42,781 nt of DNA from an uncultured Prevotella sp. (lineage in GTDB: Bacteria; Bacteroidota; Bacteroidia; Bacteroidales; Bacteroidaceae): contig CAKQMS010000026.1 in assembly GCA_934254985.1 (NCBI GenBank), positions 1 to 42,781 of the forward strand. The letters run 5' to 3'. Both the position numbers and the translations under genes were made by a program. A model generated the notes under the pieces. It made no database searches and was not told where the DNA came from. It saw nothing but the letters and a program-made list of their open reading frames with translations. Below, piece by piece: positions 13,617 to 23,205 of the stretch. Each line of letters opens with the position of its first letter. Position 1 is the first letter of the stretch.

Positions 13617-16610
13617 ATGGACAAAAGAGCAAATTTGTATTTTGCGGCTCTCTTAGGTGCTATGTCTCCTATATGTGCCGCCCCTGCATTTGCAAACCAG
13701 ACCTATTCGGCAACTGCATTGCAGCAACAGAGTGCTTGCACTGGTACAGTAACTGATTCTAATGGTGAGCCTGTTATTGGCGCAACTATCAGAATTGAAG
13801 GTATGACCGGTGGTACAGTAACTGACATCGACGGTAACTTTACCCTTAACAAGGTAGCTAAGGGTGCTAAGCTTACAGTTACTTATGTTGGTTTCACGGC
13901 ACAGACCGTTACATGGACAGGCGCTCCATTGAGCATTACTTTGCAAGATGACGCTAACATGTTGGAAGAGACCGTGGTAATCGGTTACGGTACAGTTAAG
14001 AAAGCTGACTTGGCAGGTTCTGTAGCTGTTATGGATGGCAAGGCATTTAAGGATCAGCCAGTTCCTCGTATCGAAGATGCACTCAACGGACGTATGTCAG
14101 GTGTACAGGTAATGTCAAGTGGTGTTCCTGGTGGTGCAATGAAGATTCGTGTACGTGGTACAAGCTCTGTAAACAAGAGCAACGACCCTCTCTATGTAGT
14201 AGACGGTATCGTACGTGAAACAGGTCTTGAGGGTATCAACCCTGAGGATATCCAGAGCATCCAGGTTTTGAAGGACGCTTCTTCTACAGCTATCTATGGT
14301 GCACGTGGTGCTAATGGTGTTGTAATGGTACAGACCAAGACTGGTAAGGCAGGTGCTACACAGGTAACATTTGATGCTACATTTGGTGTATCTAACGCTT
14401 ACAACTTGCCAGAGGCAATGAGCGCTAAGCAGTATGCACAGGCTTTGGTTGATTACAAGGGTGTGTCTCAAGATGCAGTTCAGGGTTACTTGAACGGTAG
14501 CAAGTCTGGTATCGATTGGATGGATCAGCTCACTCAGACTGGTATTACACAGAACTATAAGGTGGCAGTTTCTCAAGGTAACGAGAAAACTCAGACTTAC
14601 TTCTCTGCCAACTATATGGATCAGAAGGGTGTAATCACAGATACCAATTCTAAGCGTTATGCAGTTAAGGCTAACATGCACAACAAGATTTTCGATTGGT
14701 TGGAGATGACTACCGATATCAACCTTTCTCAGACAGACAACTCTGGTGCAAGTTTCGTTCAGAACCAGGAAAACCCTATCTGGGTAGGATTGAACTACTC
14801 TCCTACAATGGAGATGATGGATGCTAATGGTAATTATAACAAGGACCCATATAACTGTATCCAGAACAACCCTTATGGAATCGTTCATGGTACTCAGAAT
14901 GATCGTAAGCGTACAATGGTTAATGGTCACGTTGATTTGAAGTTCAACATCCTCAAGGGCTTGACATTCACAACAACCAACGCTATCGACTACAATGATT
15001 ATAAGTCGTACAGCTTCACTTCTGCAAAGGTTAACAAAGCTGGTAACAACATGGGTAATAGCGATGCAACTGTTACTGCTTTGCAGTCTACCAACAACTT
15101 GACCTATATGGGCAAGTGGGGTGAGCACAACTTGACAGCTACTGGTGTATGGGAAGTTTCTTCTAACGAGGTTCGTCGTTTGGGCTTAACAGGTACTGGT
15201 CTTGCTCACGAGCAATTGGGTTACTGGAATGTTGCAGATGCAACTACGAAGACTCCTTCAAACGGTTATAGCAAGTGGACAATGCTCTCTGGTGTAACTC
15301 GTTTAATGTACAACTACGCTGACCGTTATATGTTGACTGGTACATTCCGTGCCGATGGTTCAAGCCGCTTTACTAACAAGAAGTGGGGTTACTTCCCATC
15401 TGTAGCTGCTGCATGGACCGTTTCAAACGAAAAGTTCTGGAAGCCTCTCAGCAATGCTGTTGAATACTTGAAGATTCGTGCAAGCTACGGTATCATTGGT
15501 AACCAGGATATCTCTCCTTATTCTACTCTTGGTGCATTGGGTACTACAGGTTTCTCATATGGTACAAATCAGTCATATACAGGTTACTGGGCAAATGGTC
15601 TTGCAACACCTGACTTGACATGGGAGAAGGTTCATCAGTTCGACCTTGGTATTGATCTCGGCTTCTTCGGCAACCGTTTGAGCGTTAGCTTAGACGTATT
15701 TAGCAAGAAGACTAAGGACGCTCTCTTGCAGACATCTTCTCCTGGCTACTTGGGCGGAACAAGATATTGGGTTAACGCTGGTGAGGTTAGCAACAAGGGA
15801 TTCGATGTTACTATCAATGGTCAGATTCTCCAGACTAAGGATTGGAAATGGTCTACAACCTTGAACGCAAGCTACATCAAGAACGAGGTTACAAAGATGA
15901 CTGCTGAGGATCCTGTCATTTATGGTCAGACTCCTTCTCCAGGTACTATTGATCCATGTACTATCATCAAGGAAGGTGAGGCTATCGGTACATTCTACGG
16001 CTTCAAGTGGGCTGGTGTAAAAGAGAATGACAAGGGTCAGTTTGTAGATATGTATTATGCTGCAGATGGTTCTATAACAGCTACTCCTGATGCTTCTAAG
16101 GATCGCTTCGTATTGGGTCGTTCAAATCCTGATGTAACATTCGGTTGGAACAATAGCGTTTCATATAAGAACTGGGACTTCAACGTATTCTGTAATGCAG
16201 CATTCGGTGCTAAGCGTTTGAACATGGTACGTTTCGCAATGAACTCAATGGTAGGTGCTTCAATGTTTGTAACTGATAAGGATTACTTCAACAATGTTGG
16301 TGTAACAATGCCTACAATGGGTGCAGAGAACAAGACTTATGGTAACTCAGACAAGTGGCTTGAGAAGGCTGACTACTTCCGTTGCGAGAATATCAGCATC
16401 GCTTACACATTCCCACGTAGCGTAACTAAGTTGGCAGACATCCGTCTTTCACTCTCAGCTCAGAACCTCTTCACAATTACAAGCTATAAGGGTATTGACC
16501 CTGCAGGTGGTTCATTCGGTGGTGACAATGTTGACCGTGACAATGGTTTGGATATGGGTGCTTATCCTAATCCACGTACCATCACAATGGGCGTTCGTGT
16601 AAACTTCTAA
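13617..16610 (+). CDS. SusC-like TonB-dependent outer-membrane transporter
   Basis: The protein is 997 residues from the ATG at 13617, which places a normal signal peptide at the N-terminus (ending AAPAFA). An in-frame ATG at 13572 would add 15 residues before it and is less likely. A carboxypeptidase-regulatory-like domain (about 40-115; GTVTDSNGEPVIGATIR) is followed by the TonB-box-like EETVVIGYGTVKK, a plug domain (about 135-240) and a long beta-barrel ending in the aromatic residue typical of outer-membrane proteins (GVRVNF). It imports oligosaccharides captured by SusD. Together with SusD it defines the locus as a polysaccharide utilisation locus. The glycan is inferred from neighbours, not from this sequence. 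Confidence 0.95.
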   Translation: MDKRANLYFAALLGAMSPICAAPAFANQTYSATALQQQSACTGTVTDSNGEPVIGATIRIEGMTGGTVTDIDGNFTLNKVAKGAKLTVTYVGFTAQTVTWTGAPLSITLQDDANMLEETVVIGYGTVKKADLAGSVAVMDGKAFKDQPVPRIEDALNGRMSGVQVMSSGVPGGAMKIRVRGTSSVNKSNDPLYVVDGIVRETGLEGINPEDIQSIQVLKDASSTAIYGARGANGVVMVQTKTGKAGATQVTFDATFGVSNAYNLPEAMSAKQYAQALVDYKGVSQDAVQGYLNGSKSGIDWMDQLTQTGITQNYKVAVSQGNEKTQTYFSANYMDQKGVITDTNSKRYAVKANMHNKIFDWLEMTTDINLSQTDNSGASFVQNQENPIWVGLNYSPTMEMMDANGNYNKDPYNCIQNNPYGIVHGTQNDRKRTMVNGHVDLKFNILKGLTFTTTNAIDYNDYKSYSFTSAKVNKAGNNMGNSDATVTALQSTNNLTYMGKWGEHNLTATGVWEVSSNEVRRLGLTGTGLAHEQLGYWNVADATTKTPSNGYSKWTMLSGVTRLMYNYADRYMLTGTFRADGSSRFTNKKWGYFPSVAAAWTVSNEKFWKPLSNAVEYLKIRASYGIIGNQDISPYSTLGALGTTGFSYGTNQSYTGYWANGLATPDLTWEKVHQFDLGIDLGFFGNRLSVSLDVFSKKTKDALLQTSSPGYLGGTRYWVNAGEVSNKGFDVTINGQILQTKDWKWSTTLNASYIKNEVTKMTAEDPVIYGQTPSPGTIDPCTIIKEGEAIGTFYGFKWAGVKENDKGQFVDMYYAADGSITATPDASKDRFVLGRSNPDVTFGWNNSVSYKNWDFNVFCNAAFGAKRLNMVRFAMNSMVGASMFVTDKDYFNNVGVTMPTMGAENKTYGNSDKWLEKADYFRCENISIAYTFPRSVTKLADIRLSLSAQNLFTITSYKGIDPAGGSFGGDNVDRDNGLDMGAYPNPRTITMGVRVNF

Positions 16611-16638
16611 ATTAAACAATCTAAAAACTGTAATAATT

Positions 16639-18492
16639 ATGAAAACTAAGAAATTATTATATATGGGTTGTCTCATGGCAGCATCCTTGTTTACCTTCTC
16701 GTCTTGTGGCGACTTCTTGGATGAGGAACCAAAGGGACTATTATCTCCAGAAAACTTCTTCGCAAGTGAAGAGGATCTTAATGCAAGTGTTAACGCATTG
16801 TATGATAGAATCAACCAGACACAGAGCTGGACAAACCCTATGTACCCACAGTGGCAGGGTGATGATATCACTGCTAACCCAGGTTCTAACAAACAGGCTT
16901 GTGCAGCCCTCGATGCTTTTGCATCTGATGGTGCTAACAAGGGTGTAACAGATGCATGGAATCAGCACTACTCTGTAATCAAAGCAGCTAACTTGATTAT
17001 TGCTGGTGCAAATAATGCACAGGTAGATCAGGCTAAGATTAATGTAGCTTTGGGTAATGCTCACTACTGGCGTGCTTACGCTTACTTCTATTTGGTTCGC
17101 GTATTTGGTCCTATTCCATTGATTACATCAACTAATACAGATCAGTTGACAGTAACTCCAGAAAGCATTGAAAAAGTATATGAGTTAATCGTTAAGGACT
17201 TGCAGGATGCAGTTAATGAGCTTCCTACAAAGTATGAAAAGGATCCAGCTCGCTTGTTCGGTGTAGACGTATGGACTACTAAACAGGCAGCACAGTCTAC
17301 ATTGGCAGCTGTTTATATGTCAATGGCTGGTTATCCTCTCAACAAGGGTACAGAGTATTACAAACTCGCTGCCGAGCAGGCTAAGGCTGTCATCGATGGC
17401 AATGGTACTTATGGCTTCATCTTGAATCAAAATTGGAAGGATGTTTACTCAATGGGTAACAACTACAACATGGAAACCGTGGTTGGTATCAACAACGACG
17501 CCAAAGGTTGGTGGGATCATGACTCACAGCTTTCATCTTGCTGCCGCTTCGAAGGTCTCGGCGATAGTGGCTGGGGCGACGCTTGGGGTGAAATAGCATT
17601 CTGGAAGAGATACCCAGAGGGTGCACGTAAGGATGCCATCTATGCTCCTAAGGTAACAATGCAGGAAGGCAATAAAATTACAGAGTCTTATGACTGGTGG
17701 GAAATCTCACCTACTGATGTTTGGAAAGCAGAGGATATGCCTTCAGATCCTAAGAAGTTGGAAGAAAAGAAAGCTGAGCTTGACAAGATTATCGATAAAG
17801 AAACTAAGGATATCGCTGCAGGTAAGTTAACAGAGGAAACCAGAACTAAGAGAAAGGTTAATGGCGTTTATGAATACCATAAGTACTGGAAGGGTAAGCC
17901 ATTCGTTGAGGCTAACCACCCAATGTTCTGTATCTTTACTGTAAATTGTGATGAGAATGGTAATATGCTTCGTGAGGCTTACGATTATACTAAGCCTAAC
18001 TGGGCTGGTATGATTAACGACCGTCGTCACAACCTTATCCGCTATTCAGAGGTTCTCCTTTGGTATGCAGAGAGCGCAGCTCGCGCAGGTCTTTCTGACT
18101 TGACTCTTGCAAAGAAGTGCTTGAAGGACGTTCGTAAGCGTGCCGTTACAGATTACGAAAACGTAACACTTAGCGATGGTACTACCGTTAAGATCGATAA
18201 CATGAGCGCTGCTCAGCTTGCTGATGCTTGTTACATCGAGCACGGATGGGAAGTTGCAGGAAACTGGGTATCAATGGTTACTCGTCGCGCTGATGAGCTT
18301 CGTATGAACGAACTCCAGAAGAATTTCAACTACCGTGTTGCTAATGCTCCTCTTGTTGTTGCAAAGGATGCTACAGGCAATGATATTAAGGTAAAGGAGC
18401 AGGTTTCTGTTTCAGGTTCTTGGTCAGAGAGCAGAATCTACTGCCCATATCCAACATCTGACGGTGAGAAGAATCCTAACTTGAAGAACTAA
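16639..18492 (+). CDS. SusD-like surface glycan-binding lipoprotein
   Basis: This 617-residue protein starts with a lipoprotein signal and lipobox (LFTFSSC, Cys about 23) followed by GDFLDEEPKG, the characteristic mature start of SusD proteins. TPR-like helices (HYWRAYAYFYLVRVFGPIPLI at about 141-161) and the C-terminal RagB/SusD region are recognisable. A charged stretch near residues 373-405 (many Lys and Glu) looks like an extra surface loop. The gene starts 28 bases after SusC and ends at a strong terminator. No SusE/SusF-like surface proteins follow, which is common in minimal loci. It presents glycans to the SusC pore. Confidence 0.94.
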   Translation: MKTKKLLYMGCLMAASLFTFSSCGDFLDEEPKGLLSPENFFASEEDLNASVNALYDRINQTQSWTNPMYPQWQGDDITANPGSNKQACAALDAFASDGANKGVTDAWNQHYSVIKAANLIIAGANNAQVDQAKINVALGNAHYWRAYAYFYLVRVFGPIPLITSTNTDQLTVTPESIEKVYELIVKDLQDAVNELPTKYEKDPARLFGVDVWTTKQAAQSTLAAVYMSMAGYPLNKGTEYYKLAAEQAKAVIDGNGTYGFILNQNWKDVYSMGNNYNMETVVGINNDAKGWWDHDSQLSSCCRFEGLGDSGWGDAWGEIAFWKRYPEGARKDAIYAPKVTMQEGNKITESYDWWEISPTDVWKAEDMPSDPKKLEEKKAELDKIIDKETKDIAAGKLTEETRTKRKVNGVYEYHKYWKGKPFVEANHPMFCIFTVNCDENGNMLREAYDYTKPNWAGMINDRRHNLIRYSEVLLWYAESAARAGLSDLTLAKKCLKDVRKRAVTDYENVTLSDGTTVKIDNMSAAQLADACYIEHGWEVAGNWVSMVTRRADELRMNELQKNFNYRVANAPLVVAKDATGNDIKVKEQVSVSGSWSESRIYCPYPTSDGEKNPNLKN

Positions 18493-18522
18493 AACTCAGT
18501 GGGTACTCACTCACAACATAGA

Positions 18523-18550
18523 GGGGATGCCAAACGGCATCCCCTTTTTT
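18523..18550 (+). terminator. Strong intrinsic terminator after SusD
   Basis: A perfect 9-bp GC-rich stem (GGGGATGCC / GGCATCCCC) has a 4-base loop and is followed by TTTTTT. It separates the SusC/D transcript from the sulfatase cluster, so the latter needs its own promoter or readthrough. Confidence 0.9.
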
Positions 18551-18623
18551 CTAATTAAGCAATCTGTTTTATGACTAACTAAACAATCAGTTTTATTGCT
18601 AACTAAACAATCAGTTTTTATGG
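18551..18623 (+). repeat. Three tandem 24-25-bp repeats overlapping a sulfatase start
   Basis: Units at 18551-18574, 18575-18598 and 18599-18623 share the core CTAAYTAARCAATCWGTTTT. The third copy contains the proposed start codon of the first sulfatase (ATG 18620-18622), and a partial CTAAC follows it. Copies two and three are nearly identical; copy one has diverged. Confidence 0.85.
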
Positions 18624-20311
18624 CTAACAATAATAAAAACCAAATCAATCGCTCATTGCTGGCTATGGCAGCCCTGCAGGCAATGCCATTGTCTATATTT
18701 GCACAGAATGCAGGAGATAGACCTAATATATTATATATAATGTGTGACGACCATGCTATGCAAGCCATTAGCGCATACGGTAGTCCAATATCTAAACTTG
18801 CTCCTACACCAAATATCGACCGACTTGCAGAAAGAGGTATGAAGTTTAACGAGGCTTTTGTTGAAAATTCACTCTCTACTCCAAGTCGTGCTTGTTTGAT
18901 GACTGGTTTGTATAGTCACCAGAATGGTCAGCGCCAGTTGGCAGAAGGTATCGACACCACAAAGACCTTCTTCTCTGAGATGTTGCAAGATGCAGGCTAT
19001 GAGACAGCAGTTGTGGGCAAGTGGCATATGTCGTGCACTCCTAAGGGCTTCGATTATTATCATGTGTTGAACAATCAAGGACAGTATTATAACCCAACTT
19101 TCGCATCTACTGGAAATTATGGCGACTACAAGCAAGAGATGGGCTATGCTACCGACCTCATCACCGACCATGCTATCGAATACCTTGACCAAAGAGACCA
19201 AAACAAGCCTTTCTGCTTGTTGGTTCACCACAAGGCTCCTCATCGTATTTGGATGCCAAATACCAAATATGTGAGCAAGTATGCCAATGTAGACTTCCCA
19301 TTGCCAGAAACATTCTGGGATGATTATGAGTCGCGTGGTTCTGCTGCTTCTACTCAGAAAATGTCTATCGACAAATATATGGAGATGGTGCGCGACCTTA
19401 AGGTTCCTGAGATGTACGACCCTTCGACTCCAGAAGGACGCGACTCTTATGCTGGACTACAGAGCGAGCTCGGCCGTATGACTGCAGAGCAACGCGAAGC
19501 TATCGACGCATATTATATGCCACGCAACCGTGAATTCTTGAGCAAGAATCTCACAGGCAAGGAACTAATAGAATGGAAATATCAAAACTATATTCGTGAC
19601 TATATGGCTGTTATCGCTTCTGTAGATGAGAGCGTAGGCAGACTGTTGGATTATCTCGATAGCCACAACCTTACCGATAACACCATCATCGTATATACCT
19701 CCGATCAAGGTTTTTATATGGGTGAGCATGGATGGTTTGATAAGCGATTTATGTATGAGGAGTCTTTCCACACTCCATTAATAATAAGCTATCCTAAGCA
19801 TATACAGCCACAGAGCGTATGCAACCAGATGGTGCAGAATATCGACTTTGCTCCTACATTCCTCGATTTGGCAGGAGTAGAAAAGCCTAAGTATATGCCT
19901 GGCACATCATTGCAACCTTTGTTTGCAGGCAAACCTGTGAAGAAATGGCGCAAGAGCCTTTACTATCATTATTACGACTATCCTACATATCACCTTGTTC
20001 GTAAACATGACGGTGTGCGCACAGAGCAGTATAAGCTCATACATTTCTATGGAAAGGGTGGTGAGAGAGCCGTTGCTGAAAACAAATATCAGCGTGAGCC
20101 TGGAACATCAGAGTATGGTTGCTTCCAGTATCTTAAGTCTATCAACTATATCAGCGACGATGCCGACATCGACTACTACGAGCTTTACGACATCAAGGCA
20201 GACCCTAACGAGATGCACAACATCTATGGTCAGCCAGGTATGCAGAAGGTAGAGAAAGAAATGAAGAAGATTCTGGCTACATATCGCAAGAATCTGAATG
20301 TAGATGAATAA
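18620..20311 (+). CDS. Serine-type sulfatase, similar to GlcNAc-6-O-sulfatases
   Basis: The protein is 563 residues from ATG 18620; an upstream in-frame TTG at 18596 lies in a tandem repeat and would spoil the signal peptide (ending near SIFAQ). The type I sulfatase signature STPSR (86-90) is followed by ACLMTG, so S86 would become formylglycine. Metal ligands are DD (43-44), and DQGFYMGEHG lies further on. The long middle segment and the GEHGWFDKRFMYEES motif recall, from memory, the mucin-desulfating N-acetylglucosamine-6-sulfatase group; the substrate is a suggestion only. It heads a cluster of sulfatase, sulfatase, maturase, sulfatase and sialidase. The gap to the next gene is 24 bases. 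It is probably periplasmic. Confidence 0.92.
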   Translation: MANNNKNQINRSLLAMAALQAMPLSIFAQNAGDRPNILYIMCDDHAMQAISAYGSPISKLAPTPNIDRLAERGMKFNEAFVENSLSTPSRACLMTGLYSHQNGQRQLAEGIDTTKTFFSEMLQDAGYETAVVGKWHMSCTPKGFDYYHVLNNQGQYYNPTFASTGNYGDYKQEMGYATDLITDHAIEYLDQRDQNKPFCLLVHHKAPHRIWMPNTKYVSKYANVDFPLPETFWDDYESRGSAASTQKMSIDKYMEMVRDLKVPEMYDPSTPEGRDSYAGLQSELGRMTAEQREAIDAYYMPRNREFLSKNLTGKELIEWKYQNYIRDYMAVIASVDESVGRLLDYLDSHNLTDNTIIVYTSDQGFYMGEHGWFDKRFMYEESFHTPLIISYPKHIQPQSVCNQMVQNIDFAPTFLDLAGVEKPKYMPGTSLQPLFAGKPVKKWRKSLYYHYYDYPTYHLVRKHDGVRTEQYKLIHFYGKGGERAVAENKYQREPGTSEYGCFQYLKSINYISDDADIDYYELYDIKADPNEMHNIYGQPGMQKVEKEMKKILATYRKNLNVDE

Positions 20312-20335
20312 TTAGAAAATTAAAGTCTCGACTTT

Positions 20336-21874
20336 ATGAAAAAAACAAGCAAGGCAATATTTCTAACGGGGGTAGGCATGACATGCCTACCTTCCTTGGT
20401 TTGGGCAAAGCAGAATGTGCAGCAACCAAACATCCTCTTCATCCTTTGCGACGATATGGGATATGGCGACCTGGCTTGCTATGGTCAGCCGTATATTCAC
20501 ACACCAAATATCGACCAGATGGCACGCGAGGGTATGCGCTTCACTCAGGCATACGCAGGTTCGCCAGTTTCTGCACCATCGCGAGCTACCATTATGACAG
20601 GCCAGCATACTGGACATACCCACGTTAGAGGCAACAAAGAATATTGGCGCGGAGTGCCAATGGTGAAGTATGGAGAAAACGAAGAGTATTCTGTAGTAGG
20701 TCAGGAACCTTACGACCCACAGCATAAGATACTGCCAGAGATACTCAAAGACAAAGGCTATCGTACAGGAGTGTTTGGTAAGTGGGCAGGAGGCTACGAG
20801 GGTTCGGCTTCTACTCCAGATAAGCGTGGCGTAGATGAATTTTATGGCTACATCTGCCAATTTCAAGCCCACCTATATTATCCTAACTTCCTGAATCGCT
20901 ATAGCAAATCGTTGGGTGATACCGCTGTGGTGAGAGAGGTGATGGAGCAAAACATCCAGTATCCGATGTTTGGCAAAGACTATTTTAAGCGCACGCAATA
21001 TTCTGCCCGTATCATCCACGACAAAGCTTTGGAGTGGATAGACAAGCAAGATGCACAACATCCTTTTGTAGGATTCTTGACTTATACCTTGCCACATGCC
21101 GAACTTGCACAACCTGAAGACTCTATCTTGGAGAACTATCAGAAGCAGTTCTTTAACGATAAGACTTGGGGCGGATGGGAAGATTCAAGATACAATTCTT
21201 CTGTTCATACCCACGCACAGTTTGCAGGCATGATAACTCGTCTCGACCAATATGTAGGCGAAGTATTCGCAAAACTTAAGGCTAAAGGTTTGGACAAGAA
21301 TACCGTGGTAATCTTTACTTCCGACAATGGTCCTCACGAAGAGGGTGGTGCCGACCCAGAATTCTTTGGACGTGATGGTAAGCTAAAGGGATTGAAGCGC
21401 CAATGCTATGAGGGTGGCATACGCATACCTTTCATTGCATGGTGGCCAGAGCATATCAAGGCAGGAGTAGTCAACGACACCCAGTTTGCGTTCTACGACC
21501 TAATGCCAACATTCTGCGACTTGGCAGGAATTAAAAACTTTGCTAAGCGCTACACCAATAAGAAATTGGCTGGCGATGGCTTCGATGGTATCTCTATTGC
21601 TCCTACACTCTTGGGCAACGATGCAGAACAAAAACACCACGAATATCTATATTGGGAATTCCATGAGACCGACCAAATAGGTGTGAGAAAAGGCGACTGG
21701 AAGCTCGTGGTAGAGAAAGGCGAACCTCGACTCTACAACTTGGCAACGGATATTCACGAAGATCACAATGTGGCAGCCGAACATCCTGAGCTGTTGGCAG
21801 AACTATTGGCAGCAATCTTAAAGGAGCATACCGATAGTCCAGACTTTCAGATCACATTACCACGATTCCCATAG
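20336..21874 (+). CDS. Serine-type sulfatase (arylsulfatase A family)
   Basis: This 512-residue exported protein has a signal peptide ending near residue 24 (LVWA). The signature SAPSR (79-83) is followed by ATIMTGQ, making S79 the residue to be converted to formylglycine. Metal ligands DD (39-40), the FGKWAGG lysine region and TSDNGPHEEGG are present. The C-terminal subdomain ends with the common LYNLATDIHEDHNVA stretch. The acceptor sugar cannot be read from the sequence; 3- or 6-O-sulfated galactose or GalNAc would suit the neighbouring galactosidase and hexosaminidase. It lies 24 bases after the first sulfatase and 22 bases before the maturase gene, indicating one transcript. Confidence 0.92.
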   Translation: MKKTSKAIFLTGVGMTCLPSLVWAKQNVQQPNILFILCDDMGYGDLACYGQPYIHTPNIDQMAREGMRFTQAYAGSPVSAPSRATIMTGQHTGHTHVRGNKEYWRGVPMVKYGENEEYSVVGQEPYDPQHKILPEILKDKGYRTGVFGKWAGGYEGSASTPDKRGVDEFYGYICQFQAHLYYPNFLNRYSKSLGDTAVVREVMEQNIQYPMFGKDYFKRTQYSARIIHDKALEWIDKQDAQHPFVGFLTYTLPHAELAQPEDSILENYQKQFFNDKTWGGWEDSRYNSSVHTHAQFAGMITRLDQYVGEVFAKLKAKGLDKNTVVIFTSDNGPHEEGGADPEFFGRDGKLKGLKRQCYEGGIRIPFIAWWPEHIKAGVVNDTQFAFYDLMPTFCDLAGIKNFAKRYTNKKLAGDGFDGISIAPTLLGNDAEQKHHEYLYWEFHETDQIGVRKGDWKLVVEKGEPRLYNLATDIHEDHNVAAEHPELLAELLAAILKEHTDSPDFQITLPRFP

Positions 21875-21896
21875 ACCATATTATATATAATATATT

Positions 21897-23120
21897 ATGA
21901 CTGACAACATAGCAACTCCATTTGCCAAGCCTCTGTATGTGATGCTGAAACCTGCAGGTGCGCATTGCAACTTGGCATGCAAATATTGTTATTACTTAGA
22001 AAAGAACAACCTCTACGACAAATCTCATCGCCATATTATGAGCGACGAGATGTTGGAGCAGTTCACACGAGAGTATATAGAGGCGCAAACCATGCCACAG
22101 GTGCTATTCACATGGCATGGTGGCGAACCATTGATGCGCTCCATTGATTTCTATAAGAAGGCGTTGGCTCTGCAAAAGAAATATGCACGAGGGCGCCGCA
22201 TAGATAATGTTATCCAAACCAATGGCACTATGCTAACAGACGAATGGTGTGAATTCTTTGCACAGAATAATTGGCTGGTTGGCATCTCTATCGATGGACC
22301 ACAGGAGTATCACGATCATTACCGACTAACCACCACGGGAAACCCTTCGTGGCAGAAGGTGATGCACGGCATAGAACTCTTGAAGAAGCATCATGTGGAA
22401 TGGAATGCTATGGCGGTGGTGAACGCATATAATGCCGACCATCCTTTGGAGTTTTATCATTTCTTTAAGGATAATGGTTGTCAGTATTTGCAGTTTACTC
22501 CTATCGTGGAACGACTCACTAAGCATCAGGATGGACGCACATTGGCAAGTCTTGCCGACAATCATGAGATTCCGCTTGCAGACTTCTCGGTGACGCCAGA
22601 GCAATGGGGCAACTTCCTTTGTGCTATCTTCGACGAGTGGGTGCACAATGATGTGGGCAAGATGTTTGTGGAAATCTTCGACTGCACTCTTGCCAACTGG
22701 ATGGGAGTGTTGCCAGGCATCTGTGCTTATTCAAAGAATTGCGGTCATGCAGGTGTTATGGAGCATAATGGCGATGTATATTCCTGCGACCACTTTGTGT
22801 TCCCTGAATATAAGCTTGGCAACATTCGCGACCATACCTTGATAGAAATGCTATATGGCGACAAGCAGCATGCCTTTAGTCGACTGAAGCATACCTCATT
22901 GCCTCGCCAATGCAAGGAGTGTGATATGGAGTTTGCATGTCATGGCGAATGTCCAAAGAATCGCTTCGAGAAAGATAAGTATGGCGAGCCGGGTTTAAAC
23001 TATCTCTGCAAAGGCTACTACCAATATTATTCGCATGTGGCACCATATATGGACTTTATGAAGCGCGAACTACAAGCACAGCGTCCGCCTGCTAACATCA
23101 TGGAAGCTTTGAAGAAGTAA
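21897..23120 (+). CDS. Anaerobic sulfatase-maturating radical SAM enzyme (anSME)
   Basis: This 407-residue cytoplasmic protein has the radical SAM cluster motif CNLACKYC (C24, C28, C31). Its C-terminal SPASM region carries further cysteines (CAYSKNCGHAGVMEHNGDVY, then SCDHF, and CKECDMEFACHGECPKNRF) that bind auxiliary iron-sulfur clusters. The family oxidises a Cys or Ser in sulfatases to formylglycine before export. Its position inside a block of three sulfatases that all have serine at the target position strongly supports that role. The last codons and stop fall in a 25-bp tandem repeat. A general peptide-modifying SPASM enzyme is the only alternative, and the context argues against it. 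Confidence 0.95.
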   Translation: MTDNIATPFAKPLYVMLKPAGAHCNLACKYCYYLEKNNLYDKSHRHIMSDEMLEQFTREYIEAQTMPQVLFTWHGGEPLMRSIDFYKKALALQKKYARGRRIDNVIQTNGTMLTDEWCEFFAQNNWLVGISIDGPQEYHDHYRLTTTGNPSWQKVMHGIELLKKHHVEWNAMAVVNAYNADHPLEFYHFFKDNGCQYLQFTPIVERLTKHQDGRTLASLADNHEIPLADFSVTPEQWGNFLCAIFDEWVHNDVGKMFVEIFDCTLANWMGVLPGICAYSKNCGHAGVMEHNGDVYSCDHFVFPEYKLGNIRDHTLIEMLYGDKQHAFSRLKHTSLPRQCKECDMEFACHGECPKNRFEKDKYGEPGLNYLCKGYYQYYSHVAPYMDFMKRELQAQRPPANIMEALKK

Positions 23121-23167
23121 CATCACGGATGCCTTGAAGAATTAACATCATGGAAGCTATGAAATAG
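23093..23167 (+). repeat. Three tandem 25-bp repeats spanning the anSME stop codon
   Basis: Units at 23093-23117, 23118-23142 and 23143-23167 have equal length, each beginning TAACATCA. They differ from one another at three to seven positions. The first unit codes for the end of anSME, and the second begins with its stop codon. The repeats fill most of the gap before the next sulfatase. Confidence 0.9.
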
Positions 23168-23205
23168 TAATTATCAAAAACCTCTATTCACTAACAATAA
23201 CCAAT

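Noticed and set aside
14115..15128. 337-codon open frame antisense to SusC
   Set aside because: Opposite to a well-supported SusC gene; the translation shows no domain and looks like a codon-usage shadow.
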